Assembly (NCBI RefSeq): GCF_004296935.1
Contig: NZ_SCVH01000145.1
Span: forward strand, 62,001-126,000
Length of the DNA stretch: 64,000 nucleotides
From: Reyranella sp.
GTDB lineage: Bacteria; Pseudomonadota; Alphaproteobacteria; Reyranellales; Reyranellaceae
Direction: 5' to 3'
Shown here: one piece after another, positions 8,901 to 16,450 of the stretch
How positions within the stretch are numbered: position 1 is the stretch's first letter
How the letters are laid out: each line of letters opens with the position of its first letter
Notes under the pieces: generated by a model
The model's database searches: none
What the model saw: the letters and a program-made list of their open reading frames with translations, nothing else
What the model was told of the DNA's origin: nothing
Made by a program: the position numbers and the translations under genes

Positions 8901-11140
8901 AGTTTGTCGAACTGATCCTGCACGACGCGGGTGTCGACGTCGTCTTGAAGGGGGTCCGGAAGGTTTGGCTCTCCTTCGATTGCATATCGCGCGAGCCTGA
9001 GGACATGCCGCTCTTTGTCGGCTTCTGAGAGTGCTTCGTGCTCGAGTTGATAGTGCAGGAGAAGCGCTTCCGCGACCATCAGGTAGGGCAGCCAGTGACG
9101 TAGGACGTCGGTGTCGTTTATAAGCAGTGCGAGGTAGACGACTCCGCGAAGCAGGAGTGGATGCGGGGCGCGATCGAGCCCTCTCTCCAATATGTCCAGC
9201 CGCTGGTCCGCTTGGTCTTCGGGCAGGCAGCACGCTAGATTCCAAAACACCGATGGAAAGCTGGACACGTTTGCCAAATCGGTAAGTATCAGCCGCGCTT
9301 GAACAGCCTTGCTTGCACGAGCCAACGCATAGGCTCGGTAGTTATCTACAATTTCCTTCGGCCTGCCCTCCAGTCGTTCGCTCAACGACGTGAGCTGGTC
9401 GACCGCCCGGGCGAAATCATTGGACTTCAGGGCCTCTCGAGCCTCAGCGAACCGAGTGTCGTGTTGTCCCTTAGTGCGTGCGCGCTGGTTATAGATTGCA
9501 CCCGTCGGCCGCATCAGCGCGTCGGCCTCAAAAGTTACCTTTAGGCGTTGCTGGAGTAACGAGCGAATATAGTCGTGCTGAGATGAGGCATATTCATATG
9601 TCTCTCTATTAGACGCTTTGTTGATCACTGTTTGGAAATTCGCATCATCGATGATTTTCGATACCGCTCCGGTGGCAAGATGAGGAAGGGCGTGATCGCC
9701 TTTTCCTGAAAGACTTGTCAAATAGTTGAATGCATTCAACTCTTCTTCACTAGGTTTGCCACTGCCGCGGGTCTGACGCATACGTTGAAGATACGTGTCG
9801 TGAAGAGACACGATCGCGGTGCGATTGTCAGCGATGAGTTCATTGCAGCCCCGCTCGTCCTGTTCAGCTTGGCGCGCTCTCGCCTCACCTGCAAACGCTT
9901 CAACTATCGCCGGCCGCAGAACATTCATGTCGAGTGTCAGGCCAAGCGCCCTATAAACCTGAACCGCTTCGGTAAGCAGCATATCGGGCTCACACGCCAG
10001 CATTTTCTCTGGGATCTGCGCGTGCATCCAATACTGAATTGCGCTGGCCATCTTTCTAGAATCTGGAGTACCGCGACGCAGGTGCTCGGAGTATCTGAAG
10101 AGCGAAATCCTCTTGATAAGTGGCAGGAATGGCCGATGACCTGATCTAACGAACGCGCGCCAAAGATCACGTGTTGCGAAGAAGAACACATCCTGAGGAT
10201 CGACGTTTGGATCTTTGCTTATTTGGTCGATTTCTGCTGCAGTCCTTGGCGATAGAGCCTTTTGAATGGTCTGATCCAAGAACTCAAAGACGAGATCCTG
10301 CCGCTCCGCATCAAGCGCATCTGGCGGGAGGATTGCCGGCATCTGCCAAATTCTCAACTGCGGTGCATCAGAACGGGATTCTTTCGATCCTATTGAAGCG
10401 CCGTCTGTCTGGGTGACGGGCGCCAGTGCACTCTCAGCCTGTGGCGCATTGTTGGTCGCCAAAGGTTCAAAGCCCAGACTCTCGGGCCCTATTCCTAGGG
10501 CGCTTAGGGATGAGCGCAGCCGATCGCGAACGTCCGGCAAAAGAGCCAGGGTGGCGCACCATTCGAGTGCGACAGCCGACTCCTCAGAATTGAGAGCCTT
10601 GTTGGCCGCACGGGAAGCTAAGTATTTAACAGCACTTAGTTTCAATGCATCTACGACTGATTCTTGAGCGAGGCCCAATGCGCCGAGCACATCTGTCGCA
10701 CAAGGACGAAGTGCCTCAAGGGATGGGCGAAGTTCGCCCCCCACGAATCGAGTCCGAGCCCAAAGGCAAAAGACTTCCTCTCGAGTTTCTCGAGGAAGAC
10801 TATTCGCGCCCGCCGCTGCAAGGTTGCAAAGCCAGTCTACTTTGTTCTGAATATCGCTAACGACGAGCTCATCTGTAGGGTCGCTCACACCAATTTGCGT
10901 GAACTCCTGCTCGAGTACGAAACTAGCAAGTCCAACAAACGACTCTATGGCGGGCGCATCCCATGACGATGGTTCTGGATTGTCTCGTATTAGCGGCAGC
11001 GCACCTTGCAGTACCTTTTGGTCATTGGGCGCTGAGGACTTGCGGTGCTTTTCTGCGAGACGCCGAACTTCGAGAAAATTTCGTTTGCTGGCGGTCTGGA
11101 GGACGTGGCCAATCTGTCGATCAAAGTGGAGATTCAGCAT
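5963..11140 (-). CDS. giant TPR / beta-sandwich / P-loop NTPase / NYN nuclease protein
   Basis: 1725 residues, the largest gene in the window. Residues 1 to about 1035 are helical, with TPR-like repeats most evident near 545-690 (EALKSNDFARAVDQL). About 1036-1150 is a beta-sandwich resembling an Ig/arrestin-like fold. About 1170-1450 is a NTPase of the AAA/STAND kind: HFFGRADEQ near 1176, Walker A GLRRTGKSSLL with Lys1211, Walker B VMVDD with Asp1304/Asp1305, and GHPEVVQQ at 1412, followed by a winged-helix-like region. From about 1548 to the end is an NYN/PIN-like nuclease: FLDIPNLTG (Asp1555, Asn1558), KGSDDLVLMD (Asp1642, Asp1648) and LILGDKDY (Asp1669, Asp1671), so the acidic set looks complete. 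AAGAGGT lies about 8 bases before the ATG. The layout of sensor-like repeats, switch NTPase and nuclease suggests an inducible immune effector; this is inference. I know no named protein with this order. Confidence 0.85.
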   Translation of the reverse strand: MLNLHFDRQIGHVLQTASKRNFLEVRRLAEKHRKSSAPNDQKVLQGALPLIRDNPEPSSWDAPAIESFVGLASFVLEQEFTQIGVSDPTDELVVSDIQNKVDWLCNLAAAGANSLPRETREEVFCLWARTRFVGGELRPSLEALRPCATDVLGALGLAQESVVDALKLSAVKYLASRAANKALNSEESAVALEWCATLALLPDVRDRLRSSLSALGIGPESLGFEPLATNNAPQAESALAPVTQTDGASIGSKESRSDAPQLRIWQMPAILPPDALDAERQDLVFEFLDQTIQKALSPRTAAEIDQISKDPNVDPQDVFFFATRDLWRAFVRSGHRPFLPLIKRISLFRYSEHLRRGTPDSRKMASAIQYWMHAQIPEKMLACEPDMLLTEAVQVYRALGLTLDMNVLRPAIVEAFAGEARARQAEQDERGCNELIADNRTAIVSLHDTYLQRMRQTRGSGKPSEEELNAFNYLTSLSGKGDHALPHLATGAVSKIIDDANFQTVINKASNRETYEYASSQHDYIRSLLQQRLKVTFEADALMRPTGAIYNQRARTKGQHDTRFAEAREALKSNDFARAVDQLTSLSERLEGRPKEIVDNYRAYALARASKAVQARLILTDLANVSSFPSVFWNLACCLPEDQADQRLDILERGLDRAPHPLLLRGVVYLALLINDTDVLRHWLPYLMVAEALLLHYQLEHEALSEADKERHVLRLARYAIEGEPNLPDPLQDDVDTRVVQDQFDKLLERNQREPIEFWLRCRQPDNQKSFLFWGLRTYYSERSGDFLGAAKAYREELRFRLVRLEQLLQQAGNPGPPGRAGNPADALRRNLGYVSIRTAEMLNRLMTPELADEGRHIYYTFTLFANGRADALKALGLEARLRGPKLESYFARAPQAQLDTPLAQQRGPGEARQRAASLSEVIIRVAAACQRDLHDIAHVAIVKRDLDELGNAYREQGYSKSAESLREVIRQLDQYRQQRSQEGKEEIWRSADVALREHEASLKRELPDQSLTLSQPICKALARTINRLPRDAKIFPKIVMEPAVPGSLTVDQSALPFVISLRLRNTSETATVRLISASATLDSGGRSAPLMCRNDFGAVPVTLDPKGTAVVTFAAAKTEAFALPGSIRASVICDFSGAHFEAESVALEVIHEEMTALPKLGPYISGRMIEPTEIEGHFFGRADEQATILESVREGQQQFQYVEGLRRTGKSSLLQSVVYEIDKQQLSIIPVYHGMGDVKGASSAGTILFNILTQVAAHPEVAACGVSAPDERRCVENMSNAYQTFTSQLAAQLPSKRVLVMVDDMQALVELGESARNRDPSLSDGIAGLLNLIRQHGRPTARLLWVFAGHLGRSQFRRMIPGVLLWPDLRGLPIDFLSRESVASILREPIKTLGIRVPDETVARLHQHSAGHPEVVQQTASIMYRSLTQERRSMMTPADADAAVVVLSSSSDDLFADTWYPAHILTKEQRDLVADLVRAVEPGGRIELFKLAKRNEMTEALKNAADDLIARKILQPNDDGTVSVRAYVLDLWLRRWVGKSIGIHQHGAPVVFLDIPNLTGPEGNPYVSGLDTQKGEGTPGRFDLGTVLDRIDRYIRTITPAERTVAWAVNYPPFAPAVSVVSGRNYLVQNIPEELHGKGSDDLVLMDKITEVDEQYPTASHFVLILGDKDYQLRAQALVKKGKFVHIISRRKALAPHFVRYAQQLPDQVTVASIEEIMEDPKLD

Positions 11141-11293
11141 CAGCCAACCTCTTCAAATGGTAGATCGTTGGCGTCCGCGAATGGGTAATTGGAACCGACG
11201 ATGGGATTACGTGAGCGTGCCTAACAACTCAATTCTAAGCATCGAACGATAGGCGAGAAGCAACCATCGCAGCAACCACTACACGTTGTGCAT

Positions 11294-11307
11294 GTTCAAT
11301 GTTGAAC
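11294..11307. promoter_or_regulatory. perfect short palindrome upstream of the giant NTPase gene
   Basis: GTTCAATGTTGAAC, a 6-base inverted repeat around TG, about 155 bases before the NTPase start and 5 bases from a longer hairpin. It could be an operator for a dimeric HTH protein such as the double-HTH regulator at 14360. That link is inference. Confidence 0.35.
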
Positions 11308-11311
11308 AACA

Positions 11312-11343
11312 AACGCTCGCTCCAAAAATATAGAGCGAGCGTT
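11312..11343. terminator. 11-bp perfect hairpin in the NTPase leader
   Basis: Arms AACGCTCGCTC and GAGCGAGCGTT pair perfectly around a 10-base AT-rich loop. On the minus strand the stem is followed by TGTTGTTC, a weak U-run, so it may end a minus-strand transcript coming from the 12-14 kb genes or act as an attenuator in the leader of the NTPase gene. On the plus strand it is followed by ACTTTGG. Confidence 0.5.
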
Positions 11344-11534
11344 ACTTTGGGGGCGTTGTCGGACGGTCCGGTAAGTCCCTAGAGCCGATGCTCTCCCCCA
11401 ATTCTCTATGTAGCCTGCTCATCTGATTTGTGAGAAGGCTCTGCGAAACTGCCATCGAGAAGTTTCGGAATACTTGGCGGCCGGACGGACCACCAAGGGT
11501 CGCGTCGTAGGCCTTGCCTACTGAACCTTTGATA

Positions 11535-11562
11535 GTATTACACTAGCGTCTATTCTTGTCAA
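11535..11562 (-). promoter_or_regulatory. candidate sigma70-type promoter for the giant NTPase gene
   Basis: Reading on the minus strand, a perfect TTGACA (11557-11562) is followed after 16 bases by TAATAC (11535-11540). It lies in an AT-richer stretch about 400 bases before the NTPase start and points towards it. The -10 match is only moderate. Confidence 0.4.
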
Positions 11563-12019
11563 GGTTGTGGGCATCTTTTGATGCGGTCTGATCCATTTAG
11601 CATTGTAGTTGAGCCACGAATTGGGAAACGAGAATGGGCCCACTCGCCAACTGTCTTGGCAGACCCGGTGGAGTTTGTGTGTGTGCCATGGAGATGGCTG
11701 CGGTCGCGAGCAGAGCTCGTCGCTCGAACCAGGCGAAAATGTAGTAGTTGAGCTCTCTAAAGAAGCGGAGATGCCAAGAGAGATTAGAGACAGAGGCGTT
11801 GGGCAACGTGCGGCGGCGTGTCCGAGCGAAGATCATGGAACAGGGCGCGACGTTAAGCGAAGAGCATGAACAAAGGTAGGAAGTCACGGCCGGAGACCGT
11901 CGCGAACGTATGGTGGCTGCACGGGAGAGGCGCGTGGGAGCGCGAAATGCCTAGTAGAAGTGCCTACCGGACACATATTTGGAGTTGAAGGCATCGAAGG
12001 GCGACACTGGAACCGGGCG

Positions 12020-12580
12020 CTAGAGGCTGGGTAGTTGTCCCGTTCCAAGGATGGCGGATTGGTCTTCTTCTGGAAGCTCGGAGATGAGTTGGCGTATCAG
12101 GCCGGATACCGCGGACTCTTCTTCGAAAGCTTCTTTGACGATTAGGAAGCGAGACCCTTTGGACAGAGTATAAAAGCCCTTGCGGATTGCGAGGAAGCAT
12201 TCACGTTCGGAATTCGAATTGATTAACGCTTGGGCAATGAGCCGCCGCTCCTGGGAAATGGTGTTGAGGTCGGTGCCTCGCATCATCTCAACCGCGAGGA
12301 CCTTGGCCTCCTCATACGACATGTGCTTAGGGGCGGTCCCGCCTTGGGACTGAGAAGGCGTAGCCGATGCGTCATCGCCAAAGAAGCCGTGTGTTTCGAG
12401 GAACTGGCGAGCTTCGGGCTGGAAGTAGTCTCGAGCGGCCAGCATCTCTTCCTTTGTGTAGTCTCGGAAGCGCGGGATGGCGAATAGTTTTGCCAGCAAC
12501 ACGCCTTCCTTGTGGAGGTGATCGAGGAGCGCGGCTCCCGCCGATTCCGCCATAAATCGATTCAAGGGCAGCTTAGCCAT
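12020..12580 (-). CDS. hypothetical cytoplasmic protein in the DprA/PRTase set
   Basis: 186 residues, no signal peptide, no membrane segment. It has two helical halves joined by a Ser/Gln/Gly-rich linker near 70-85. The N-terminal half has FRDYTKEEMLAARDYF; the C-terminal half has SYEEAKVLAVEMMRG and ends in ELPEEDQSAILG. I recognise no family or catalytic motif. GGGAGA lies before the ATG at 12580. It follows the phosphoribosyltransferase gene after about 146 bases in the same direction, so it may be a third component of that set or have its own promoter. Confidence 0.65.
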   Translation of the reverse strand: MAKLPLNRFMAESAGAALLDHLHKEGVLLAKLFAIPRFRDYTKEEMLAARDYFQPEARQFLETHGFFGDDASATPSQSQGGTAPKHMSYEEAKVLAVEMMRGTDLNTISQERRLIAQALINSNSERECFLAIRKGFYTLSKGSRFLIVKEAFEEESAVSGLIRQLISELPEEDQSAILGTGQLPSL

Positions 12581-12726
12581 GAAGTGATCTCCCGCTTCAT
12601 TTCATATGCAGCATGGTGACACTGGCTGCCTCAAGCATCAAGACGGGGTTGCGGTCGCTCTCTCTATCTCCACTCCCACATGGACGGCGACCGCATTAAA
12701 TTTTGGCATCTGAAGGCCTCTTTCGG

Positions 12727-13392
12727 TCACAGGCTAACCGGGAAGCCTGTCGTGGCTGCGTCGGGCGGAAACACGCGCCGCGCGATGAACATCGCGTGTA
12801 TCGGCACGCCGGGGAAGCGCCGCGAGAGCACCGTATGTATCGCCCGGTAGTGGGTGCCAGCCGTCAGCACGTCATCGATAAGCAGGATGCTCTTGGGCGG
12901 CGGCTGCGCGATCGGTTCGTCGATGCTGTAGATGGCGAGGAGCTCGTCGACTGTCGGACGCTGACCTGCAGCAGCCTCGTGGGCCGCCACCGTTGATTGG
13001 GCCTGGATCACGAGTTCCCGGATGTCGAGCGGCGCCGGGGCGCTGATGAGCTTGCAGACGCGCAACAGCCGGTCGTCGTAGGCGGGGTCGCTTTTCTGTT
13101 TCGAAGGCGGTATCGGCACAATCGTCCAGGCCAGAAGGTTGTCCCTGTTGACGGCAGAGGAAATGTATTCCGCACACTTCTGGATCGCGCCGGCCTTGTA
13201 CCGGAGTTCGGCAAAGCTTGACGAGCCGGGCTTCTTCTTGAGGTTCGAGATCAGATTGTTGGTCGCGCTGTAGTCATACTTCTTCTGCGCCGTGTACTCG
13301 AAGAGGAAGTAGCAGACGTCGTCAGGCGTCAGGTGGTAGTGATCGCCGATATTGGTCGAATCGATGCGCCGGAAGCGGGGCTGGTCAGCCAA
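12727..13392 (-). CDS. ComF-like phosphoribosyltransferase
   Basis: 221 residues if it starts at TTG 13392. The diagnostic PRPP-binding loop ILLIDDVLTAGTHYRA is present near residues 175-190, and a second block IVPIPPSKQ near 95-103 matches the type I phosphoribosyltransferase fold of ComF proteins. It lacks the zinc-binding cysteines usual at the N-terminus of ComF. No ATG or GTG lies near the expected start; the TTG overlaps the dprA-like stop by 8 bases (TTGGCTGA), which implies translational coupling and decided the start. The frame stays open further upstream inside the dprA-like gene, but that stretch is a shadow. It probably acts with the DprA-like protein on a nucleotide or nucleic-acid substrate (inference). 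Confidence 0.75.
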   Translation of the reverse strand: MADQPRFRRIDSTNIGDHYHLTPDDVCYFLFEYTAQKKYDYSATNNLISNLKKKPGSSSFAELRYKAGAIQKCAEYISSAVNRDNLLAWTIVPIPPSKQKSDPAYDDRLLRVCKLISAPAPLDIRELVIQAQSTVAAHEAAAGQRPTVDELLAIYSIDEPIAQPPPKSILLIDDVLTAGTHYRAIHTVLSRRFPGVPIHAMFIARRVFPPDAATTGFPVSL

Positions 13393-14275
13393 GCGCGCGC
13401 CACAGATCGTCGAAGTCGCGCACGCGGATGGCGCCCTGCTGCTCGAAGCGTGCGGGCCAGGTGAGCCCGGACCGCTCGAAGCACGAATTGAGGATGAAAA
13501 GCTTCCGCCCCTGGTGAAGTGCCGCACGTGCTTGGGTCAAGGTCCCGGAGGTATCGCTCGCCTCGACGATCACCGTCGCCTCGGTAAGCGCGCTCATCGT
13601 GATGTTGCGCTCGGGGAAGAAGTAGCGGTTCTGGGGCGGCTTCTGCTGGCGGTACCGCAAGACCGGCACCTGCGAGATGAGCAGATATTCTCGGGCAATG
13701 CGTTCCTGCAGCTCGCGGTTCTCACGCGGATAGCAGTCGCTTAGGGGCGTGCCGATGACCGCGATCGTTGGAGCACCAGCGGCCAGAGCCGCCCCATGGG
13801 CGGCGGTGTCGATGCCTGAGGCCAGGCCCGAGACAACGGTAAAGCCGCGCTCGGCGAGCGCCCGGGCAAGCTTCGTGGCGCGGGCGATGCCCTCTGGCGA
13901 TGGCTTCCGGGCCCCCACAACCGCCACCGAGCGCGTCTCGATCAGTTCCCAGACGCCGCGATAGTAGAGGAATTCGACGGGGTGCTTTGCGTGCCGCAGT
14001 TTCGAGGGGTAGTCGCCAGCGTGGTTGATCCGCACGCCAAATCGATCGATCCCTGCTTCCTTGAAGATTCGCAGTACTTCACCCGCGCACCGGGCCGCCT
14101 CGGCGCGGGGCACGAAATCCGATGGCAGCGCGTCGGCTTGCGCGGCGAACGTCTCAGCGATGTTGGTAAACCAAGCCCCATCGCGGAGCCACATGGCCTC
14201 GTATGCGCCCATCTCCAGTCGTGGCGAGATGGGGGTTGAGATCGGGCCGGGGTCGCGGCGGAGGGCTAACTGCAT
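13385..14275 (-). CDS. DprA/Smf-like SLOG-domain protein
   Basis: 296 residues from the ATG at 14275, which has GGAG about 8 bases upstream. Residues 115-265 form the Rossmann-like DprA core: SVAVVGARKPSPEG (116-129), GFTVVSGLASGIDTAAHGAA (144-163), IAVIGTPL (171-178), FPERNITMSAL (220-230), then EASDTSGTLTQAR and QGRKLF. Classical DprA loads RecA on incoming single-stranded DNA; this version has a different N-terminal region and no C-terminal winged helix, so it need not do that job. It is translationally coupled to a phosphoribosyltransferase and sits in an island inserted into comM. SLOG proteins also bind nucleotide-derived signals, so a role in a conflict system is plausible (inference). 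Confidence 0.85.
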   Translation of the reverse strand: MQLALRRDPGPISTPISPRLEMGAYEAMWLRDGAWFTNIAETFAAQADALPSDFVPRAEAARCAGEVLRIFKEAGIDRFGVRINHAGDYPSKLRHAKHPVEFLYYRGVWELIETRSVAVVGARKPSPEGIARATKLARALAERGFTVVSGLASGIDTAAHGAALAAGAPTIAVIGTPLSDCYPRENRELQERIAREYLLISQVPVLRYRQQKPPQNRYFFPERNITMSALTEATVIVEASDTSGTLTQARAALHQGRKLFILNSCFERSGLTWPARFEQQGAIRVRDFDDLWRALG

Positions 14276-14359
14276 GAGGACACTCCGAGGGATGACGATT
14301 CTACCGATTAGCGCGCGCGATGAAAGGCCCGGGTATGGCCTCTGGGAGGCGGCGCACAT

Positions 14360-14830
14360 TTAACGCCCGGGATCCTGAAGTGGCTGCGGGAGGGTCGCTG
14401 TGGCATCAGTGCCGAGGAATTCTTCAAGAGCACGGGCACGGGCAGCGGGTATCCGCCAAGTGCCGTCGAGATACCGCGTGAGGGTCCCCGCGTCCCAGCC
14501 TAAATACCGGGCGACTTGTGAAAAGGTGACGCCCAAGGCGCGTCGCTTGGCTTTCAGGCGCTCAGCCAAGGTCTGGGGAGCCGGCATAGGGTCGTAGCCG
14601 AGGAAGTCGATCACCGGCTTGAACTGGGACGGTGGTGGCATTGTGTTGCCTTTCTCCCAGTTGGCTACGGTTTCAGCAGACACCCCCATCCGCTCACCGG
14701 CTTCCCGCTGGAGGAGGCCGAGCTCCCGCCGGCGCTTCTTGAGGTGTTCGCCGAGGGTGAGGGGAGTTTCTGAATAATCCTTTGGTTTCTGGGCCTTAAG
14801 GGTGAGCGGCACGTCCCGGCAAAAAGGCAC
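14360..14830 (-). CDS. double helix-turn-helix transcriptional regulator
   Basis: About 150 residues with two XRE-type HTH segments in tandem: residues ~25-65 (LGEHLKKRRRELGLLQREAG, VSAETVANWEKG) and ~85-130 (LAERLKAKRRALGVTFSQVA, LGWDAGTLTRYLDG). Such two-HTH proteins are common in proteobacterial islands. The start is uncertain: GTG 14830 or GTG 14812, the latter giving the common MPLTLKAQKP beginning. It is the outermost island gene and its 5' end lies only a few bases from the junction with comM. It probably controls the DprA/phosphoribosyltransferase genes 85 bases downstream. Confidence 0.8.
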   Translation of the reverse strand: MPFCRDVPLTLKAQKPKDYSETPLTLGEHLKKRRRELGLLQREAGERMGVSAETVANWEKGNTMPPPSQFKPVIDFLGYDPMPAPQTLAERLKAKRRALGVTFSQVARYLGWDAGTLTRYLDGTWRIPAARARALEEFLGTDATATLPQPLQDPGR

Positions 14831-14838
14831 CGCACAAA

Positions 14839-15402
14839 TGCCGGTGTGGCCATCTGATGGAGCCGACGCGGTCCTGCGGCCGCGCCCCGCGCTGCGGTGT
14901 CGACTACCAGGGCAAGCTCTCGGGGCCGTTGCTCGACCGCATTGATCTCTGCATCGACGTGCCGGCGGTCGGCGCCGCCGATCTGGCGCTGCCGCCGCCG
15001 GCCGAAAGCTCGGCCGATGTCGCCGCTCGGGTGGCGGCGGCGCGCGCCGTGCAGCGTGACCGGCTGGCCGAACTCGACCGCAAGGGCAGGCTTCTGGCGG
15101 TCGAGGCCGACCCCGCGGCCGGGCTGCTGTCGGATCGGGCGCGCGGCTGGTCCAAGGCGCGCTGCAACGCCGACACCGACGGCGCCCTGCTGGCCGCCAT
15201 CGCCGAGCCCGATTCGGAGGGCCGCGCCCTGCTCACGCGGGCGGCGGAACGCCTCGGCCTCTCGGCCCGCGCCTGGCATCGCACCTTGCGGGTCGCCCGC
15301 ACCCTGGCCGATCTCGACGGCTCTGATTCGGTGCGCCGTCTGCACATCGCCGAGGCGCTCTCCTACCGCCGCCCACAGCCGCGCGCCGCCCTCGCGGCGT
15401 GA
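14839..15402 (+). pseudogene. comM: 3' part of comM/yifB (Mg-chelatase-like AAA protein), disrupted
   Basis: The frame reads CRCGHLMEPTRSCGRAPRC, then YQGKLSGPLLDRIDLCIDVP and a C-terminal helical domain ending in YRRPQP. This is the C-terminal third of ComM/YifB, a hexameric AAA helicase-like protein that helps branch migration in transformation. In intact family members the cysteine motif is preceded by NP and by the AAA Walker motifs. Here the codons before CRCG are HK, and about 30 bases further upstream an island gene on the other strand begins. No proper start remains, so the fragment is surely non-functional. The break point is at about 14837-14839. The missing 5' part should lie beyond the left edge of the window if this is an insertion. 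Confidence 0.9.
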
Positions 15403-15433
15403 TGAGGGGCGGCGTGACAGGCGGCGGCCCAGG

Positions 15434-16333
15434 TCATTTTCCCCGGATCTCGACCCCCGCCCATTCCTCCAGGACCTTGGCGATGAAGGTGAAGTCGGAG
15501 TCGGCGCCGAACCGCGCCTTGGTGACGGCGAGCATCTGGCGGACCGCGGCGCCCACGACCATGGGCACGCCCAGCGCCTCGGCCTCGTCGATGCAAAGCC
15601 GGACGTCCTTGTAGGAGAGGCCGGTGGTGAAGCCGAAATCGAAGGTGCCCGGCAACACCGCGCGCGGGAACTTGTCCTGGGTGGCGCTGTTGCGCCCGCT
15701 CGAAGCATTGATGATGTCGATCAGGACCTTGGCGTCGAGCCCGGCCTTGACGCCCATCGCCATGACTTCGGAGGTCGCCACGAGCGCGGTCGCTGCGAGC
15801 AGGTTGTTGGCGAGCTTCGCCGTCTGGGCGAGGCCGGGCTTCTCGCCGGCATGGAACGGCCGGCCGAATACTTTCAGGACCGGCTCGACCTTCTGCAGGG
15901 TCGGCGTCGGGCACGACACCATGATCGCGAGCGTGCCGGCCTTGGCGCCAGTCACGCCGCCGCTCACCGGCGCGTCGACCCAGCCGATCCGCCGCTCGGC
16001 GAGCTGGGCGGCCACTTCGGTGGCCACGCCCGGCCCGGTGGTCGACAGGTCGATCACCAGCCGCACGCTCGAGCCGTTGATGATGCCGCCGTTGCCGCCC
16101 AGCACCACCTGCCGCACCACGTCGGGCGTCGGCAGGCTGATCAGGACGACGTCGGCTATCGAGGCGACCTCGGCCGGCGAGGCCGCAAGCTGGGCGCCGC
16201 GGGCGACCAGGGGCGCGGTCGCGGCCTCGGACAGGTCATAGACGCAAAGGCGGTGGCCCGCATCGAGCAGGCGCGAGGCCATCGGCCCACCCATCCGCCC
16301 GACACCGACGAATCCCAGTATGTCACCGGCCAT
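15434..16333 (-). CDS. NAD(P)-dependent beta-hydroxyacid dehydrogenase (GarR/HIBADH family)
   Basis: 299 residues. The N-terminal Rossmann motif GFVGVGRMGGPMASRLLDAG (about 5-24) matches the beta-hydroxyacid dehydrogenase signature, the substrate motif DAPVSGGVTGAKAGTL (about 120) is typical, and KLANNLL contains the catalytic lysine. Members reduce tartronate semialdehyde, methylmalonate semialdehyde or similar; the substrate here is not decidable. The ATG at 16333 has GGAGGAG in front; a longer in-frame start at 16369 is less likely. It is divergent from the LacI regulator, with a LacI-type palindrome between them, so it is probably part of that regulon. Confidence 0.9.
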   Translation of the reverse strand: MAGDILGFVGVGRMGGPMASRLLDAGHRLCVYDLSEAATAPLVARGAQLAASPAEVASIADVVLISLPTPDVVRQVVLGGNGGIINGSSVRLVIDLSTTGPGVATEVAAQLAERRIGWVDAPVSGGVTGAKAGTLAIMVSCPTPTLQKVEPVLKVFGRPFHAGEKPGLAQTAKLANNLLAATALVATSEVMAMGVKAGLDAKVLIDIINASSGRNSATQDKFPRAVLPGTFDFGFTTGLSYKDVRLCIDEAEALGVPMVVGAAVRQMLAVTKARFGADSDFTFIAKVLEEWAGVEIRGK

Positions 16334-16374
16334 GTCTCTCCTCCGTCCCCTGCACCCGCAGTCTGCCATTCTCT

Positions 16375-16388
16375 TGGTATCGCTACCA
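16375..16388. promoter_or_regulatory. LacI-type operator between dehydrogenase and regulator genes
   Basis: TGGTATCGCTACCA, a perfect palindrome (TGGTA and TACCA around TCGC). Its reverse complement, TGGTAGCGATACCA, is the core of the palindrome at 18283-18304. The central CG-containing spacer and half-sites fit a GntR/GalR-type LacI regulator. It is placed to control both divergent genes. Confidence 0.75.
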
Positions 16389-16450
16389 TCCTATAGTCTG
16401 GTGGCCTCGAAAGCGTCAATGCGGAGCACAGACAGGATGAGCGATCCAAG

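Larger units (their letters stand above)
11141..12019. other. long intergenic region upstream of the NTPase gene
   Basis: About 880 bases with no supportable gene. It contains the candidate promoter (11535-11562), the 11-bp hairpin (11312-11343) and the short palindrome (11294-11307) listed separately. Base composition is visibly richer in A and T than the housekeeping part of the window. A small RNA here is possible, but nothing decides it. Confidence 0.5.

Noticed and set aside
14829..14833. ACCGC pentamer beside the comM break, reminiscent of a target duplication reported for AbaR islands
   Set aside because: The comM reading frame puts the junction at about 14837-14839, a few bases away, and no transposon end motif is visible; likely coincidence.
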